Shown here: positions 23,474-31,229 of the stretch, piece after piece
Numbering within the stretch: position 1 is the first letter of the stretch
Layout of the letters: each line of letters opens with the position of its first letter
From: Lachnospiraceae bacterium
GTDB taxonomy: Bacteria; Bacillota; Clostridia; Lachnospirales; Lachnospiraceae
DNA: 33,767 bases
Direction: 5' to 3'
NCBI GenBank assembly: GCA_028727605.1
Contig: JAQYOA010000099.1
Location: 1 to 33,767, forward strand
Translations under genes and position numbers: made by a program
Notes under the pieces: generated by a model
Databases searched by the model: none
The model's input: only the letters and a program-made list of their open reading frames with translations
Told to the model about the DNA's origin: nothing

Positions 23474-24652
23474 ATGTACAAGGCTTTTTTGGTAAAATAT
23501 GCAGAGATTGGCATTAAGGGAAAAAATCGCCATCTTTTTGAGAAGGCACTCTGCGTTCAGATGGAACGTGCTCTGGAGCGTGTTGAGGGCACTTTTGCGG
23601 TGACCCGGGAACAGGGAAGAATTTATGTCAATACAGAAGGTGACTTTGACTATGACGGAGCGGTGGAAGCTCTGACGAGAGTTTTCGGTATTGCGGAAAT
23701 CTGTCCGGTTGTGATCCTGCCGGATACCGGGTTTGAAGATCTTGCAGGTGCAGTGGTAGATTATGTAAAGAAACTGTATCCGTCCGGAGAGAAAACCTTT
23801 AAGGTGTGCGCGCGCAGAGCGAACAAAAATTACCCCATGCACACAATGGAAGTGAACTGTGAACTGGGCGGACGAATTCTGGATGCCTGCCCAAATTTAA
23901 AGGTGGATGTTCATGAACCGGATATTTATCTGAACGTGGAGCTTCGGCAGAAGGTTTATATCTACTCTGAGAGCATTCCGGGACCGGGTGGTATGCCGGT
24001 GGGAACAAACGGACAGGCGATGCTGCTGCTTTCCGGCGGAATTGACAGCCCTGTGGCAGGTTATATGATCGCAAAACGCGGAGTAAAAATTGACGCCGTT
24101 TATTTTCATGCACCGCCGTATACCAGTGAGCGCGCGAAACAGAAAGTCGTGGATCTGGCAAAACTGGTGGCACGCTATAGCGGTCCCATCCGTCTTCACG
24201 TGGTGAACTTCACGGAAATTCAGCTGGCGATTTATGAGAAATGTCCCCATGATGAGCTGACGATCATTATGCGCCGTTATATGATGAAAATTGCGGAGGC
24301 ATTTGCAAGAGAAGATAAGTGTCTTGGACTGATTACCGGAGAGAGTATCGGACAGGTGGCAAGCCAGACGATGCACAGCCTTGCGGTAACGAATGAAGTC
24401 TGCACCATGCCGGTTTTCCGGCCGCTGATCGGATTTGATAAACAGGAAATTGTAGACATTTCCGAACGGATCGGCACCTATGAGACATCGGTACTTCCCT
24501 ATGAAGATTGCTGTACCATTTTTGTGGCAAAGCATCCGGTGACAAAACCGAATCTGAATGTAATCAAATGTTCGGAACGGCATCTGGATGATGTGATTGA
24601 TGAGATGATGGAACGTGCAGTTTCAGGAGCAGAGACAATCGAAATCGAATAG
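23474..24652 (+). CDS. thiI: tRNA 4-thiouridine synthase ThiI
   Basis: The 392-residue protein adenylates U8 of tRNA and inserts sulfur to give 4-thiouridine. It has an N-terminal ferredoxin-like/THUMP region (about 1-165), then a PP-loop ATPase domain with LLLSGGIDSPVAGYM (185-199). ITGESIGQVASQT and YEDCCTIFVAKHPVTKP lie toward the C-terminus. There is no C-terminal rhodanese domain, so it is the short form that relies on a partner desulfurase, consistent with the gene two positions upstream. The start at 23474 gives MYKAFLVKYAEIGIKGKNR; the extension from 23408 would lie inside thyX. thyX stops 4 bases before. Confidence 0.95.
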   Translation: MYKAFLVKYAEIGIKGKNRHLFEKALCVQMERALERVEGTFAVTREQGRIYVNTEGDFDYDGAVEALTRVFGIAEICPVVILPDTGFEDLAGAVVDYVKKLYPSGEKTFKVCARRANKNYPMHTMEVNCELGGRILDACPNLKVDVHEPDIYLNVELRQKVYIYSESIPGPGGMPVGTNGQAMLLLSGGIDSPVAGYMIAKRGVKIDAVYFHAPPYTSERAKQKVVDLAKLVARYSGPIRLHVVNFTEIQLAIYEKCPHDELTIIMRRYMMKIAEAFAREDKCLGLITGESIGQVASQTMHSLAVTNEVCTMPVFRPLIGFDKQEIVDISERIGTYETSVLPYEDCCTIFVAKHPVTKPNLNVIKCSERHLDDVIDEMMERAVSGAETIEIE

Positions 24653-24660
24653 GAAATGAC

Positions 24661-24698
24661 AAAAAAAAGACCGCTGCAAAAGCGCTGCAGCGGTCTTT
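24661..24698. terminator. Terminator between thiI and the HPr-like gene
   Basis: AAAGACCGCTGCA (24666-24678) pairs with TGCAGCGGTCTTT (24686-24698). The run of eight A at 24661-24668 becomes a T-run on the minus strand, so it best serves the HPr-like gene. On the plus strand only TTT follows. Confidence 0.88.
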
Positions 24699-24712
24699 AT
24701 ATCCAATCCTCT

Positions 24713-24946
24713 TTATACGAGATACTGAGCCAGAACGTCTAAAACTGCCTGCAGAGAATCTCCGTCAGCATGGATGTTTAAGTCAATCGGTTTGGATAAG
24801 TCAAGGCTGAAAATCCCCATGATTGATTTTGCATCGATAACGTATCTTCCGGATACCAGATCGAAATCAAAATCAAATTTGGAAATATCATTGACGAAAG
24901 ATTTTACTTTGTCGATGGAATTAAGAGAAATCTGTACTGTTTTCAT
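24713..24946 (-). CDS. HPr-like protein lacking the active-site histidine
   Basis: The 77-residue protein has the HPr fold pattern, including DAKSIMGIFSLDLS at residues 38-51, which matches the region around regulatory Ser46 of HPr (here Ser41). The N-terminal GIHARP motif with His15 is missing: the equivalent stretch reads SLNSIDKVKSFV and is a few residues shorter. It therefore cannot carry PTS phosphoryl transfer at the usual site. A regulatory or structural role is possible. The start at 24946 (MKTVQISL) is preceded on the minus strand by AGGGAGG; the longer frame to 25036 overlaps the promoter. The gene is alone on its strand, divergent from mtaB, with an inverted repeat over its promoter. 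Confidence 0.83.
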   Translation of the reverse strand: MKTVQISLNSIDKVKSFVNDISKFDFDFDLVSGRYVIDAKSIMGIFSLDLSKPIDLNIHADGDSLQAVLDVLAQYLV

Positions 24947-24971
24947 TTTTGTAATCCTCCCTAAAAATAAA

Positions 24972-25014
24972 GTAAGATAAAACAATATACCTTCATTTAA
25001 CAGTTTTATCTTAC
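24972..25014 (-). repeat. Perfect 12-bp inverted repeat spanning the HPr-like promoter
   Basis: GTAAGATAAAAC (24972-24983) and GTTTTATCTTAC (25003-25014) are exact reverse complements separated by 19 bases. The upstream arm on the minus strand contains the -10 element, so it is mostly untranscribed and a leader hairpin is unlikely. The arm centres are 31 bases apart, about three helical turns. This fits a paired operator for a repressor. Confidence 0.85.
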
Positions 25015-25036
25015 CGTTTGCCCTTTCAAAAGTCAA
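25008..25036 (-). promoter_or_regulatory. Promoter of the HPr-like gene
   Basis: On the minus strand TTGACT (25031-25036), a 17-base spacer and TAAGAT (25008-25013) form a plausible promoter. The -10 lies within one arm of the inverted repeat. Confidence 0.6.
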
Positions 25037-25110
25037 GGCGAAAACCTACAAAGATAATTATGAATATTCGTGAAAATTAATAATATCAACGAATGGAAAA
25101 GGAGCGTGTC

Positions 25111-26427
25111 ATGAAAAGAAAGGTAGCTTTGCATAATTTAGGATGTAAAGTGAATGCATATGAACTGGAAGCCATACAGCAAATGCTCGAGGAAAAGGGG
25201 TACGAGATCGTTCCTTTTGCACCGGGTGCGGATATCTACATTATTAATACGTGTACGGTGACCAACATTGCGGATCGGAAGTCCAGACAGATGCTTCACA
25301 AGGCAAAAAAGATGAATCCGGATGCACTTGTTGTGGCCTGCGGATGCTATGTTCAGGCTGCAGGAGATAAACTGAAAGAGGATGAAGCGATTGATCTGAT
25401 CGTGGGAAACAACCGGAAAAAGGATCTTGTGGAAATTCTGGAAAACGTTTTGACGGAGCGGGAGCAAAAACAGAAGAGCTTTCTTGTGGATATGACGCAC
25501 AATCGGGAATACGAGGAATTATCCATCAGCCGTACTGCAGAACATACCCGGGCTTTTTTGAAAGTGCAGGATGGCTGTAATCAGTTCTGTACCTACTGTA
25601 TCATTCCTTTTGCCCGGGGAAGAGTGCGCAGCCGCCGTCCAAAGGATGTGGTGGAGGAAGTCCGCCGTCTCTCACTGGCGGGATATCAGGAGGTAGTCTT
25701 GACCGGGATTCATCTGTCTTCCTATGGGGTGGATTTTCCGGAAGGGGAAAAGGAAACCCTGCTGGACTTAATACGGATGGTACATGAGGTCGAAGGTATT
25801 CAGAGAATTCGCCTCGGATCACTGGAGCCCGGAATTATCACCTGGGATTTTGCCCGTGCGATTGCCGCGCTGCCGAAAGTTTGTCCGCATTTTCATCTCT
25901 CGCTGCAAAGCGGAAGCGACGGCGTTTTAAAGAGAATGAATCGCCGTTATACCGCCGGGGAATACCGTGAAAAATGCGAAATTCTGCGAAGCGTATACGA
26001 CAATCCGGCATTGACGACGGATGTGATTGTGGGCTTTCCGGGGGAAACAGAGGAAGAATTTGAAGAGTCAAGAGCGTTTGTGGAAGAGATTCATTTCTTT
26101 GAAACGCATATTTTTAAATATTCCAAAAGAGAGGGAACCCGTGCCGCGGTTATGGACGGACAGATCACGGAACAGGAGAAGACAGCCCGCAGCCATGTAC
26201 TGCTTGCCCTGGATGAACAGCGGCGCAGGGAATATATGGAGAGCTTTCTTGGCAGGGAAATTGAGGTTCTTATGGAGGAACAGACCGAGATCGACGGTGT
26301 TACTTACTGGACGGGACATACCAGAGAATATCTGCATGTGGCAGTTCCCTCAAAAGAAAATCTGATGAACCGGATGCTGAAGGTGATTCCGGGGAAGGTG
26401 TACCAGGGAGCGTATCTGATGGAATAG
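25111..26427 (+). CDS. mtaB: tRNA t6A37 methylthiotransferase
   Basis: The 438-residue radical-SAM enzyme converts t6A37 of ANN-reading tRNAs to ms2t6A. The N-terminal UPF0004 domain shows LGCKVN with Cys12, NTCTVTN with Cys48 and the ACGCY segment with Cys79, for the auxiliary iron-sulfur cluster. The radical-SAM cluster motif is C156-x3-C160-x2-C163 (CNQFCTYC). A TRAM-like C-terminus follows (about 370-438). LGCKVN, GRVRSRRP and the overall length point to the MtaB subgroup rather than MiaB. Start 25111 is favoured by AAAGGAG (25098-25104); the ATG at 25093 lacks a site. tcdA, another t6A-modifying gene, follows. Confidence 0.93.
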   Translation: MKRKVALHNLGCKVNAYELEAIQQMLEEKGYEIVPFAPGADIYIINTCTVTNIADRKSRQMLHKAKKMNPDALVVACGCYVQAAGDKLKEDEAIDLIVGNNRKKDLVEILENVLTEREQKQKSFLVDMTHNREYEELSISRTAEHTRAFLKVQDGCNQFCTYCIIPFARGRVRSRRPKDVVEEVRRLSLAGYQEVVLTGIHLSSYGVDFPEGEKETLLDLIRMVHEVEGIQRIRLGSLEPGIITWDFARAIAALPKVCPHFHLSLQSGSDGVLKRMNRRYTAGEYREKCEILRSVYDNPALTTDVIVGFPGETEEEFEESRAFVEEIHFFETHIFKYSKREGTRAAVMDGQITEQEKTARSHVLLALDEQRRREYMESFLGREIEVLMEEQTEIDGVTYWTGHTREYLHVAVPSKENLMNRMLKVIPGKVYQGAYLME

Positions 26428-26444
26428 ATTTCAGGGGGTATGCG

Positions 26445-26473
26445 TTGCACTTTTTCGGGGATCGTGGTAGAAT
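26445..26473 (+). promoter_or_regulatory. Promoter of tcdA
   Basis: TTGCAC (26445-26450), a 17-base spacer and TAGAAT (26468-26473) form a good promoter just after mtaB. A small hairpin ATACCA/TGGTAT (26479-26497) lies at the start of the predicted leader. Confidence 0.72.
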
Positions 26474-26520
26474 AACAGATACCATAGATGCTGGTATTCT
26501 GTGAAAAAAGGAGATTATCC

Positions 26521-27255
26521 ATGCTTCATGAATATTCAAGAACAGAATTACTGATTGGAAGAGAAGGTCTTTTGCGTCTCAGAAATGCAAAAGTAGCTGT
26601 TTTCGGTATCGGCGGAGTCGGATCCTATGTGGCGGAGGCGCTGGCCCGCAGCGGCATCGGGACATTGATTCTGGTGGATTCAGATACGGTGTCACTTACC
26701 AATCTGAACCGTCAGCTGCTTGCTTTGCATTCTACCATCGGACGCAAAAAGACAGATGTGATGAGAGAGAGAATTCAGGATATCGATCCGGAGACCCATG
26801 TTCTTACCTATGATGTTTTTTACCAGGAAGATACGGCAGAGATGTTTCCTATGGAGGAATATGATTATGTGGTGGATGCCATTGATACTGTCTCATCGAA
26901 ACTGCTTCTGATTGAACGTGCGGCAGAAAAGAAAACCCCGGTGATTTCCTGTATGGGTACCGGAAATAAACTGGATCCGGGAAGGTTTGAGATAACAGAT
27001 ATTACAAAAACCAGTGTGTGTCCGCTTGCAAAGGTTATGAGAAGAGAATTGAAAAAGCGCGGAATCACCGGATGCAAAGTGTTATACTCCAGAGAGGAGC
27101 CTGTAAAAGCAGCCGCTTCGGATGAGACAAAGGGAACTGCCAGGCGTCCGGTTCCGGGCAGCATTTCTTTTGTTCCCGGGACGGCGGGTCTTATGATTGC
27201 AGGTGAAGTGGTGAGAGATCTTTTGAAGACGGCGTCAGATTCATCTGTCGGATAA
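26521..27255 (+). CDS. tcdA: tRNA threonylcarbamoyladenosine dehydratase
   Basis: The 244-residue protein belongs to the E1-like ThiF/MoeB/HesA family, in the TcdA (CsdL/YgdL) branch that cyclises t6A37 to ct6A using ATP. The nucleotide-binding motif GIGGVGS is at 29-35, followed by VDSDTVSLTNLNRQ, DAIDTVSSKL and the CPLAKVMRRELKKRGI segment characteristic of this subgroup. No C-terminal membrane segment is obvious, unlike in some proteobacterial members. The ATG at 26521 follows AAGGAG. It has its own promoter but sits directly after mtaB. Confidence 0.92.
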   Translation: MLHEYSRTELLIGREGLLRLRNAKVAVFGIGGVGSYVAEALARSGIGTLILVDSDTVSLTNLNRQLLALHSTIGRKKTDVMRERIQDIDPETHVLTYDVFYQEDTAEMFPMEEYDYVVDAIDTVSSKLLLIERAAEKKTPVISCMGTGNKLDPGRFEITDITKTSVCPLAKVMRRELKKRGITGCKVLYSREEPVKAAASDETKGTARRPVPGSISFVPGTAGLMIAGEVVRDLLKTASDSSVG

Positions 27256-27291
27256 CTCATCCTATGTATATAAGAAATCGAGGAATTGAAT

Positions 27292-28206
27292 TTGGAAAAT
27301 AAGGAAATTATCAGTCAGCTTATCGAACTTTGCGGTGAGGATTCCGTCCTTACGGAAGAACCGATGAGCCGTCATACAACATTTCGGGTCGGAGGACCGG
27401 CAGATTATTTTGTCAGTCCCCACAATGAACAGGAGATTCTTGGGGTACAGAAAATTTGTGAAGAGGCGGGGATTCCCTGGTTTGTCGTTGGAAACGGAAG
27501 CAATCTGGTTGTAAGTGACAAAGGCTACCGGGGTGTCATTCTTTCCGTTTATAAAAATTTTCAGGGGATTCTGGTGGACGGCTGTCGGATAGAAGCCGGT
27601 GCGGGAGCGATGCTTTCTGCCGTCAGCCATGCGGCAAAGGACAACAGTCTGACCGGAATGGAATTTGCTTCCGGGATTCCGGGAACGCTTGGCGGAGCGG
27701 TGATGATGAATGCCGGCGCGTACGGCGGAGAAATGCAGCAGATCATTGATACGGTGAAAGTGATGACGCCGGAGGGAGAAGTGAAAACCCTTGAAGCGGG
27801 TCAGATGGAATTCGGCTATCGCACCAGTGTGGTAAAGAAAAAACACTACATCGTCCTGTCGGCAGTGCTGAAACTTCAAGCCGGTGAAAAGGAACAGATT
27901 CAGGCGAAGATGCAGGAACTGAAAAACCGGCGGGTGGAGAAGCAGCCGCTGGAGTATCCCAGTGCCGGAAGCGCATTTAAGCGTCCGCAGGGATATTTTG
28001 CCGGAAAGCTGATCATGGATGCAGGCCTTGCCGGCTTTTCCGTCGGAGGCGCGCAGGTATCTGAAAAACACTGCGGATTTGTGATTAACAAAGGCGGTGC
28101 CACCGCTTCGGATGTGGTACAGCTGATGGGAGAAGTACAGAGAAAAGTACAGGAACGTTTCGGGGTCTGGCTGGAACCGGAGATACAGTTCCTCGGACAG
28201 TTTTAA
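27292..28206 (+). CDS. murB: UDP-N-acetylenolpyruvoylglucosamine reductase
   Basis: The 304-residue FAD enzyme uses NADPH to make UDP-MurNAc in peptidoglycan synthesis. FAD-domain motifs are RHTTFRVGGPADYF, VGNGSNLVVSDKG and SGIPGTLGGAVMMNAGAYGG. The catalytic region has GYRTSVVKKK, the proton-donor serine in SAGSAFKRP and the C-terminal LEPEIQFLG glutamate. It is the type II form. The first possible start is TTG at 27286, but GAGGA (27280-27284) lies only 1 base before it; TTG at 27292 has 7-base spacing and is preferred. rapZ follows after 11 bases. Confidence 0.94.
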   Translation: MENKEIISQLIELCGEDSVLTEEPMSRHTTFRVGGPADYFVSPHNEQEILGVQKICEEAGIPWFVVGNGSNLVVSDKGYRGVILSVYKNFQGILVDGCRIEAGAGAMLSAVSHAAKDNSLTGMEFASGIPGTLGGAVMMNAGAYGGEMQQIIDTVKVMTPEGEVKTLEAGQMEFGYRTSVVKKKHYIVLSAVLKLQAGEKEQIQAKMQELKNRRVEKQPLEYPSAGSAFKRPQGYFAGKLIMDAGLAGFSVGGAQVSEKHCGFVINKGGATASDVVQLMGEVQRKVQERFGVWLEPEIQFLGQF

Positions 28207-28217
28207 GGAGAAGAGAC

Positions 28218-29099
28218 ATGCGCTTTGTGATTGTGACCGGTATGTCCGGAGCAGGAAAGAGTACAGCACTGAAGATGCTGGAAGATGCGGAATATTTTTG
28301 CGTGGATAATCTCCCGATCCCCCTGGTGGAGAAATTTGCCCAGATTACCATGGACGGGACAGCCGGTGAGATCCAGAAGGTAGCTGTCGGAATTGACATC
28401 CGCAGCGGTCAGGTTCTGAACGGACTGCAGGAAGTTCTGGAACGTATGAGTATGAACGGAATCAACTATGAGATTCTGTTTTTGGAGGCATCCGATGACG
28501 TCCTGGTGAAGCGGTATAAGGAGACGAGAAGAAATCATCCGCTTGCCGGTCAGGGACGCGTGGATGAGGGAATCCGCAAAGAGCGCAAGGCACTGGAATT
28601 TCTGAAAAAGGATGCGGATTATATTCTGGACACCAGCCAGCTGCTTACCCGTGAACTGAAAGCGGAGCTTGACAAGATTTTTGTGCAGGATCAGAAGTTT
28701 AAGAATCTGATGGTGACCGTGCTTTCTTTTGGATTTAAGTATGGAATACCGGCAGATTCCGATCTTGTTTTTGATGTGCGCTTTTTGCCGAATCCTTATT
28801 ACGTGGAGGGCATGCGGAATCTTTCCGGAAATGATGCCCCGGTGAGAGATTATGTGATGGGATTTGAAAATGCCCGTGTTTTTGCGGAAAAACTGGAAGA
28901 TATGATTCGTTTTCTGATTCCTAACTACATTGCAGAGGGAAAACATCAGCTTGTAATCAGTATCGGATGTACCGGCGGAAAACACCGCTCGGTGACACTG
29001 GCAAATGAATTGTATCGAAGACTTTCAAATGCAAATGATTTCGGGATCCGCATTGAACATCGGGATCTGGAAAAAGATGCCATCAGAAAGCAAATGTAG
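28218..29099 (+). CDS. rapZ: RNase adapter/nucleotide-binding protein RapZ (YvcJ)
   Basis: The 293-residue protein has an N-terminal P-loop GMSGAGKST (8-16), a conserved YFCVDNLPIPL segment and a C-terminal domain with DVRFLPNPYY and SIGCTGGKHRSV. In E. coli RapZ controls small-RNA regulation of glucosamine-6-phosphate synthase; Bacillus YvcJ hydrolyses ATP/GTP and affects competence. The role in Clostridia is not well defined. The ATG at 28218 follows AAGGAGAAG. It lies between murB and whiA with short spacings, so these genes probably form one operon. The yvcK gene that often sits between rapZ and whiA is absent here. Confidence 0.94.
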   Translation: MRFVIVTGMSGAGKSTALKMLEDAEYFCVDNLPIPLVEKFAQITMDGTAGEIQKVAVGIDIRSGQVLNGLQEVLERMSMNGINYEILFLEASDDVLVKRYKETRRNHPLAGQGRVDEGIRKERKALEFLKKDADYILDTSQLLTRELKAELDKIFVQDQKFKNLMVTVLSFGFKYGIPADSDLVFDVRFLPNPYYVEGMRNLSGNDAPVRDYVMGFENARVFAEKLEDMIRFLIPNYIAEGKHQLVISIGCTGGKHRSVTLANELYRRLSNANDFGIRIEHRDLEKDAIRKQM

Positions 29100-29111
29100 A
29101 AGGGTGATGGA

Positions 29112-30059
29112 ATGTCATTTTCAAGTGATGTGAAAGAGGAATTGTCAAGACAGATCCCCGCTGCCAGACATTGCCAGATTGCTGAAATCGCCGCGATTTT
29201 TGCCCTTTGCGGACAGATCCGGAAAAATGAACAGGGGGAGTCCATCCTTCGAATTCAGACAGAGAATGCATATGTCGCAAGAAAGTACTTTACTTTATTG
29301 AAAAAAACATTTAATATAGAAGCTAAGCTTTCTGTAAAACAGAATCAGAAAGAAAATACATATCTGATTACGGTTTCGGAAACCGATACTTCTAAGCGAA
29401 TTCTGGAGGCAATCAAACAGACAGAGAGTCCGCAGGAAGGATCTGTTCTGGTGCATAAGATTATCATACAGCGTCAGTGCTGCAAAAGAGCTTTTGTGAG
29501 AGGCGCTTTTCTGGCTGCCGGCTCGATCAGTGATCCCAATCGTTTCTATCATTTTGAGATTGTGTGTCAGGATCAGGAGAGGGCAGAACAGCTCTGTGGG
29601 ATTATCAGCAGTTTCGACGTAGAAGCGCGTATTGTGAGCCGCAAAAATCATTATGTGGTATACGTAAAAGAAGGGGATCAGATTGTACGGCTTCTTGGAG
29701 TGATGGAAGCCAATATTGCTCTTATGAATCTGGAGAATATCCGCATACTGAAAGAAATGCGGGGAAGCGTGAACAGAAAGGTAAACTGCGAGACGGCGAA
29801 TCTGAATAAGACAGTGAATGCGGCCGTCAGACAGATCGAAGATATCCGCTATATTGAACGCACGATAGGTTTTTCGGCACTGCCCGAAGGACTCGAGGAG
29901 ATTGCGAGGATGCGCCTTGCTCATCCGGAGGCTTCACTGGTGGAACTGGGCAAGACGTTAACGCCGGTTGTTGGTAAATCAGGTGTTAACCATAGACTTA
30001 GAAAATTAAAGGAAATTGCAGAAGATTTGCGAAGGAAACAAGGAGGAGAATTATTATGA
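29112..30059 (+). CDS. whiA: DNA-binding protein WhiA
   Basis: The 315-residue protein has the WhiA layout: an N-terminal bundle (MSFSSDVKEELSRQIP), a LAGLIDADG-like central fold without nuclease residues (for example KRAFVRGAFLAAGSISDPNR), and a C-terminal helix-turn-helix (about 260-310) with ARMRLAHPEASLVELG and GKSGVNHRLRKL. WhiA controls sporulation in Streptomyces and affects division and chromosome segregation in Bacillus. The ATG at 29112 is preceded by AGAAGGGTGATGG. Its stop overlaps the next start by four bases (ATGA at 30056-30059), which indicates translational coupling to the HPr-family gene. Confidence 0.94.
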   Translation: MSFSSDVKEELSRQIPAARHCQIAEIAAIFALCGQIRKNEQGESILRIQTENAYVARKYFTLLKKTFNIEAKLSVKQNQKENTYLITVSETDTSKRILEAIKQTESPQEGSVLVHKIIIQRQCCKRAFVRGAFLAAGSISDPNRFYHFEIVCQDQERAEQLCGIISSFDVEARIVSRKNHYVVYVKEGDQIVRLLGVMEANIALMNLENIRILKEMRGSVNRKVNCETANLNKTVNAAVRQIEDIRYIERTIGFSALPEGLEEIARMRLAHPEASLVELGKTLTPVVGKSGVNHRLRKLKEIAEDLRRKQGGELL

Positions 30060-30331
30060 TCAAGAAACCAATCACAATTCAGCTTTCCAATGGCTTAGAA
30101 GCAAGACCTGTTGCGATGCTCGTGCAGGTGGCAAGCCAGTATGAGAGCGAGATTTATGTGGAAAGCGGAAGAAAAAAAGTAAATGCCAAGAGCATCATGG
30201 GCATGATGACACTTGGGCTGGATAACGGGGAAGAAATTACTGTGATTGCGAATGGAAAAGATGAGGGGGAAGCAATGGAAGGAATCGAGCACTACCTGAG
30301 CAGTCCCATGTTCACTCCACAGGCGGAATAA
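30056..30331 (+). CDS. Crh-like HPr-family protein with Glu at position 15
   Basis: The 91-residue protein aligns without gaps to HPr and Crh through residue 50. The PTS histidine 15 is replaced by glutamate in GLEARP (13-18); Bacillus Crh has glutamine at this position. Regulatory Ser46 is retained in NAKSIMGMMTLG (43-54). It should therefore be unable to transfer PTS phosphate but could be phosphorylated at Ser46 by HPr kinase, as Crh is for carbon catabolite repression. Glutamate could mimic permanent phosphorylation. Its place directly after whiA matches the Bacillus yvcL-crh order. The start overlaps the whiA stop. A terminator follows. Confidence 0.9.
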   Translation: MIKKPITIQLSNGLEARPVAMLVQVASQYESEIYVESGRKKVNAKSIMGMMTLGLDNGEEITVIANGKDEGEAMEGIEHYLSSPMFTPQAE

Positions 30332-30363
30332 TCTAACTGCACATTACCTATAGGACATTCAAC

Positions 30364-30395
30364 AAAAGAGGCGTTTTGGAAACGCCTCTTTTTAC
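30364..30395. terminator. Bidirectional terminator after the Crh-like gene
   Basis: AAAAGAGGCGTTT (30364-30376) pairs exactly with AAACGCCTCTTTT (30380-30392) around loop TGG. T-runs follow on both strands. It also ends the convergent GNAT gene. Confidence 0.92.
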
Positions 30396-31150
30396 TATAA
30401 GAGATTCTTCGTGCGGAACCAGTAAGTATAAAAATAGGAAAAGCCAAGTGATTCATAGAGGCGGATGGCGGATTCATTTCCGTCGACCACCTGAAGATAG
30501 GCTTTTGAAGCGCCAAGGCGTTTTCCTTCCTGCAGAATAGCACGGCAGATCGAGGAGGCATAGTGGCGATGGCGATAGTCGGGATGTACGTGAATGGCGT
30601 AAACACCGATATATTCTCTGTCGTAAATTCCAAGACCGGTTGCCACAATCTGACCGGAATCATCCGAGATGGAAGCACAAACGGTTTCCTTTGGGATTGC
30701 CCGATACATGGAAGGGACAACCATACGATGCATGACGTTGGTGGTTCCTTTCAGCGCAAAAAGGCTATCAATCCAGCGGGGCGGAATAAAGCTGCTTAAG
30801 GTGACATTCACGCCGTAAGAGCCGGGGGTCATATCGGCAAGAGCCATCGTCATTACATTGGTAATATGCTGGACGACATAGCCATTGCTTTCCAGAAGCC
30901 GGTCAAAAGACGGATCCAGAAGGGGACTGATCTTGAAAATACAGGGAGTTCCCCAGCGGCGGTAAATCGCTTCACAGTATTCGATTTTTTCCGGAATTGG
31001 TATTGTGGAAGGTCCGATCTGCTCAACGCTGTTTGTTCGGTGAGTATAAAAATAGGAAAAACGGAGAATCCATCCGTCATAAAGCTCGATCTGGTGCGAA
31101 GGCCAGGCGTTCAGGGAAAGATCTTCGATCGTCTTAATCAGGGAATCCAT
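30395..31150 (-). CDS. GNAT-family N-acetyltransferase
   Basis: The 251-residue protein has a GNAT domain in its C-terminal half (about 120-250): YIGVYAIHVHPDYRHRHYAS is motif A, followed by KAYLQVVDGNESAIRLYESLGF as motif B. The usual acetyl-CoA loop R-x-x-G-x-A reads RHRHYA, with His replacing the glycine, which may weaken binding. The N-terminal 115 residues (with NAWPSHQIELYDGWILRFSY) resemble the extra domain of a known GNAT subgroup. The substrate is unknown. The ATG at 31150 is preceded on the minus strand by AAGGAG. The gene is alone on its strand. Confidence 0.85.
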   Translation of the reverse strand: MDSLIKTIEDLSLNAWPSHQIELYDGWILRFSYFYTHRTNSVEQIGPSTIPIPEKIEYCEAIYRRWGTPCIFKISPLLDPSFDRLLESNGYVVQHITNVMTMALADMTPGSYGVNVTLSSFIPPRWIDSLFALKGTTNVMHRMVVPSMYRAIPKETVCASISDDSGQIVATGLGIYDREYIGVYAIHVHPDYRHRHYASSICRAILQEGKRLGASKAYLQVVDGNESAIRLYESLGFSYFYTYWFRTKNLL

Positions 31151-31168
31151 GGCAAAAACTCCTTCTTA

Positions 31169-31212
31169 TGGTAATTGTTTACCATTATAAAGTACAATTT
31201 CCGGATCTTCAA
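31169..31212 (-). promoter_or_regulatory. Promoter and palindrome upstream of the GNAT gene
   Basis: On the minus strand TTGAAG (31207-31212), a 16-base spacer and a perfect TATAAT (31185-31190) form the promoter. A palindrome, ATGGTAA-TTGT-TTACCAT (31169-31186), overlaps the -10 edge and the start site and could be an operator. Confidence 0.6.
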
Positions 31213-31229
31213 GTGGATCATAACAATTC

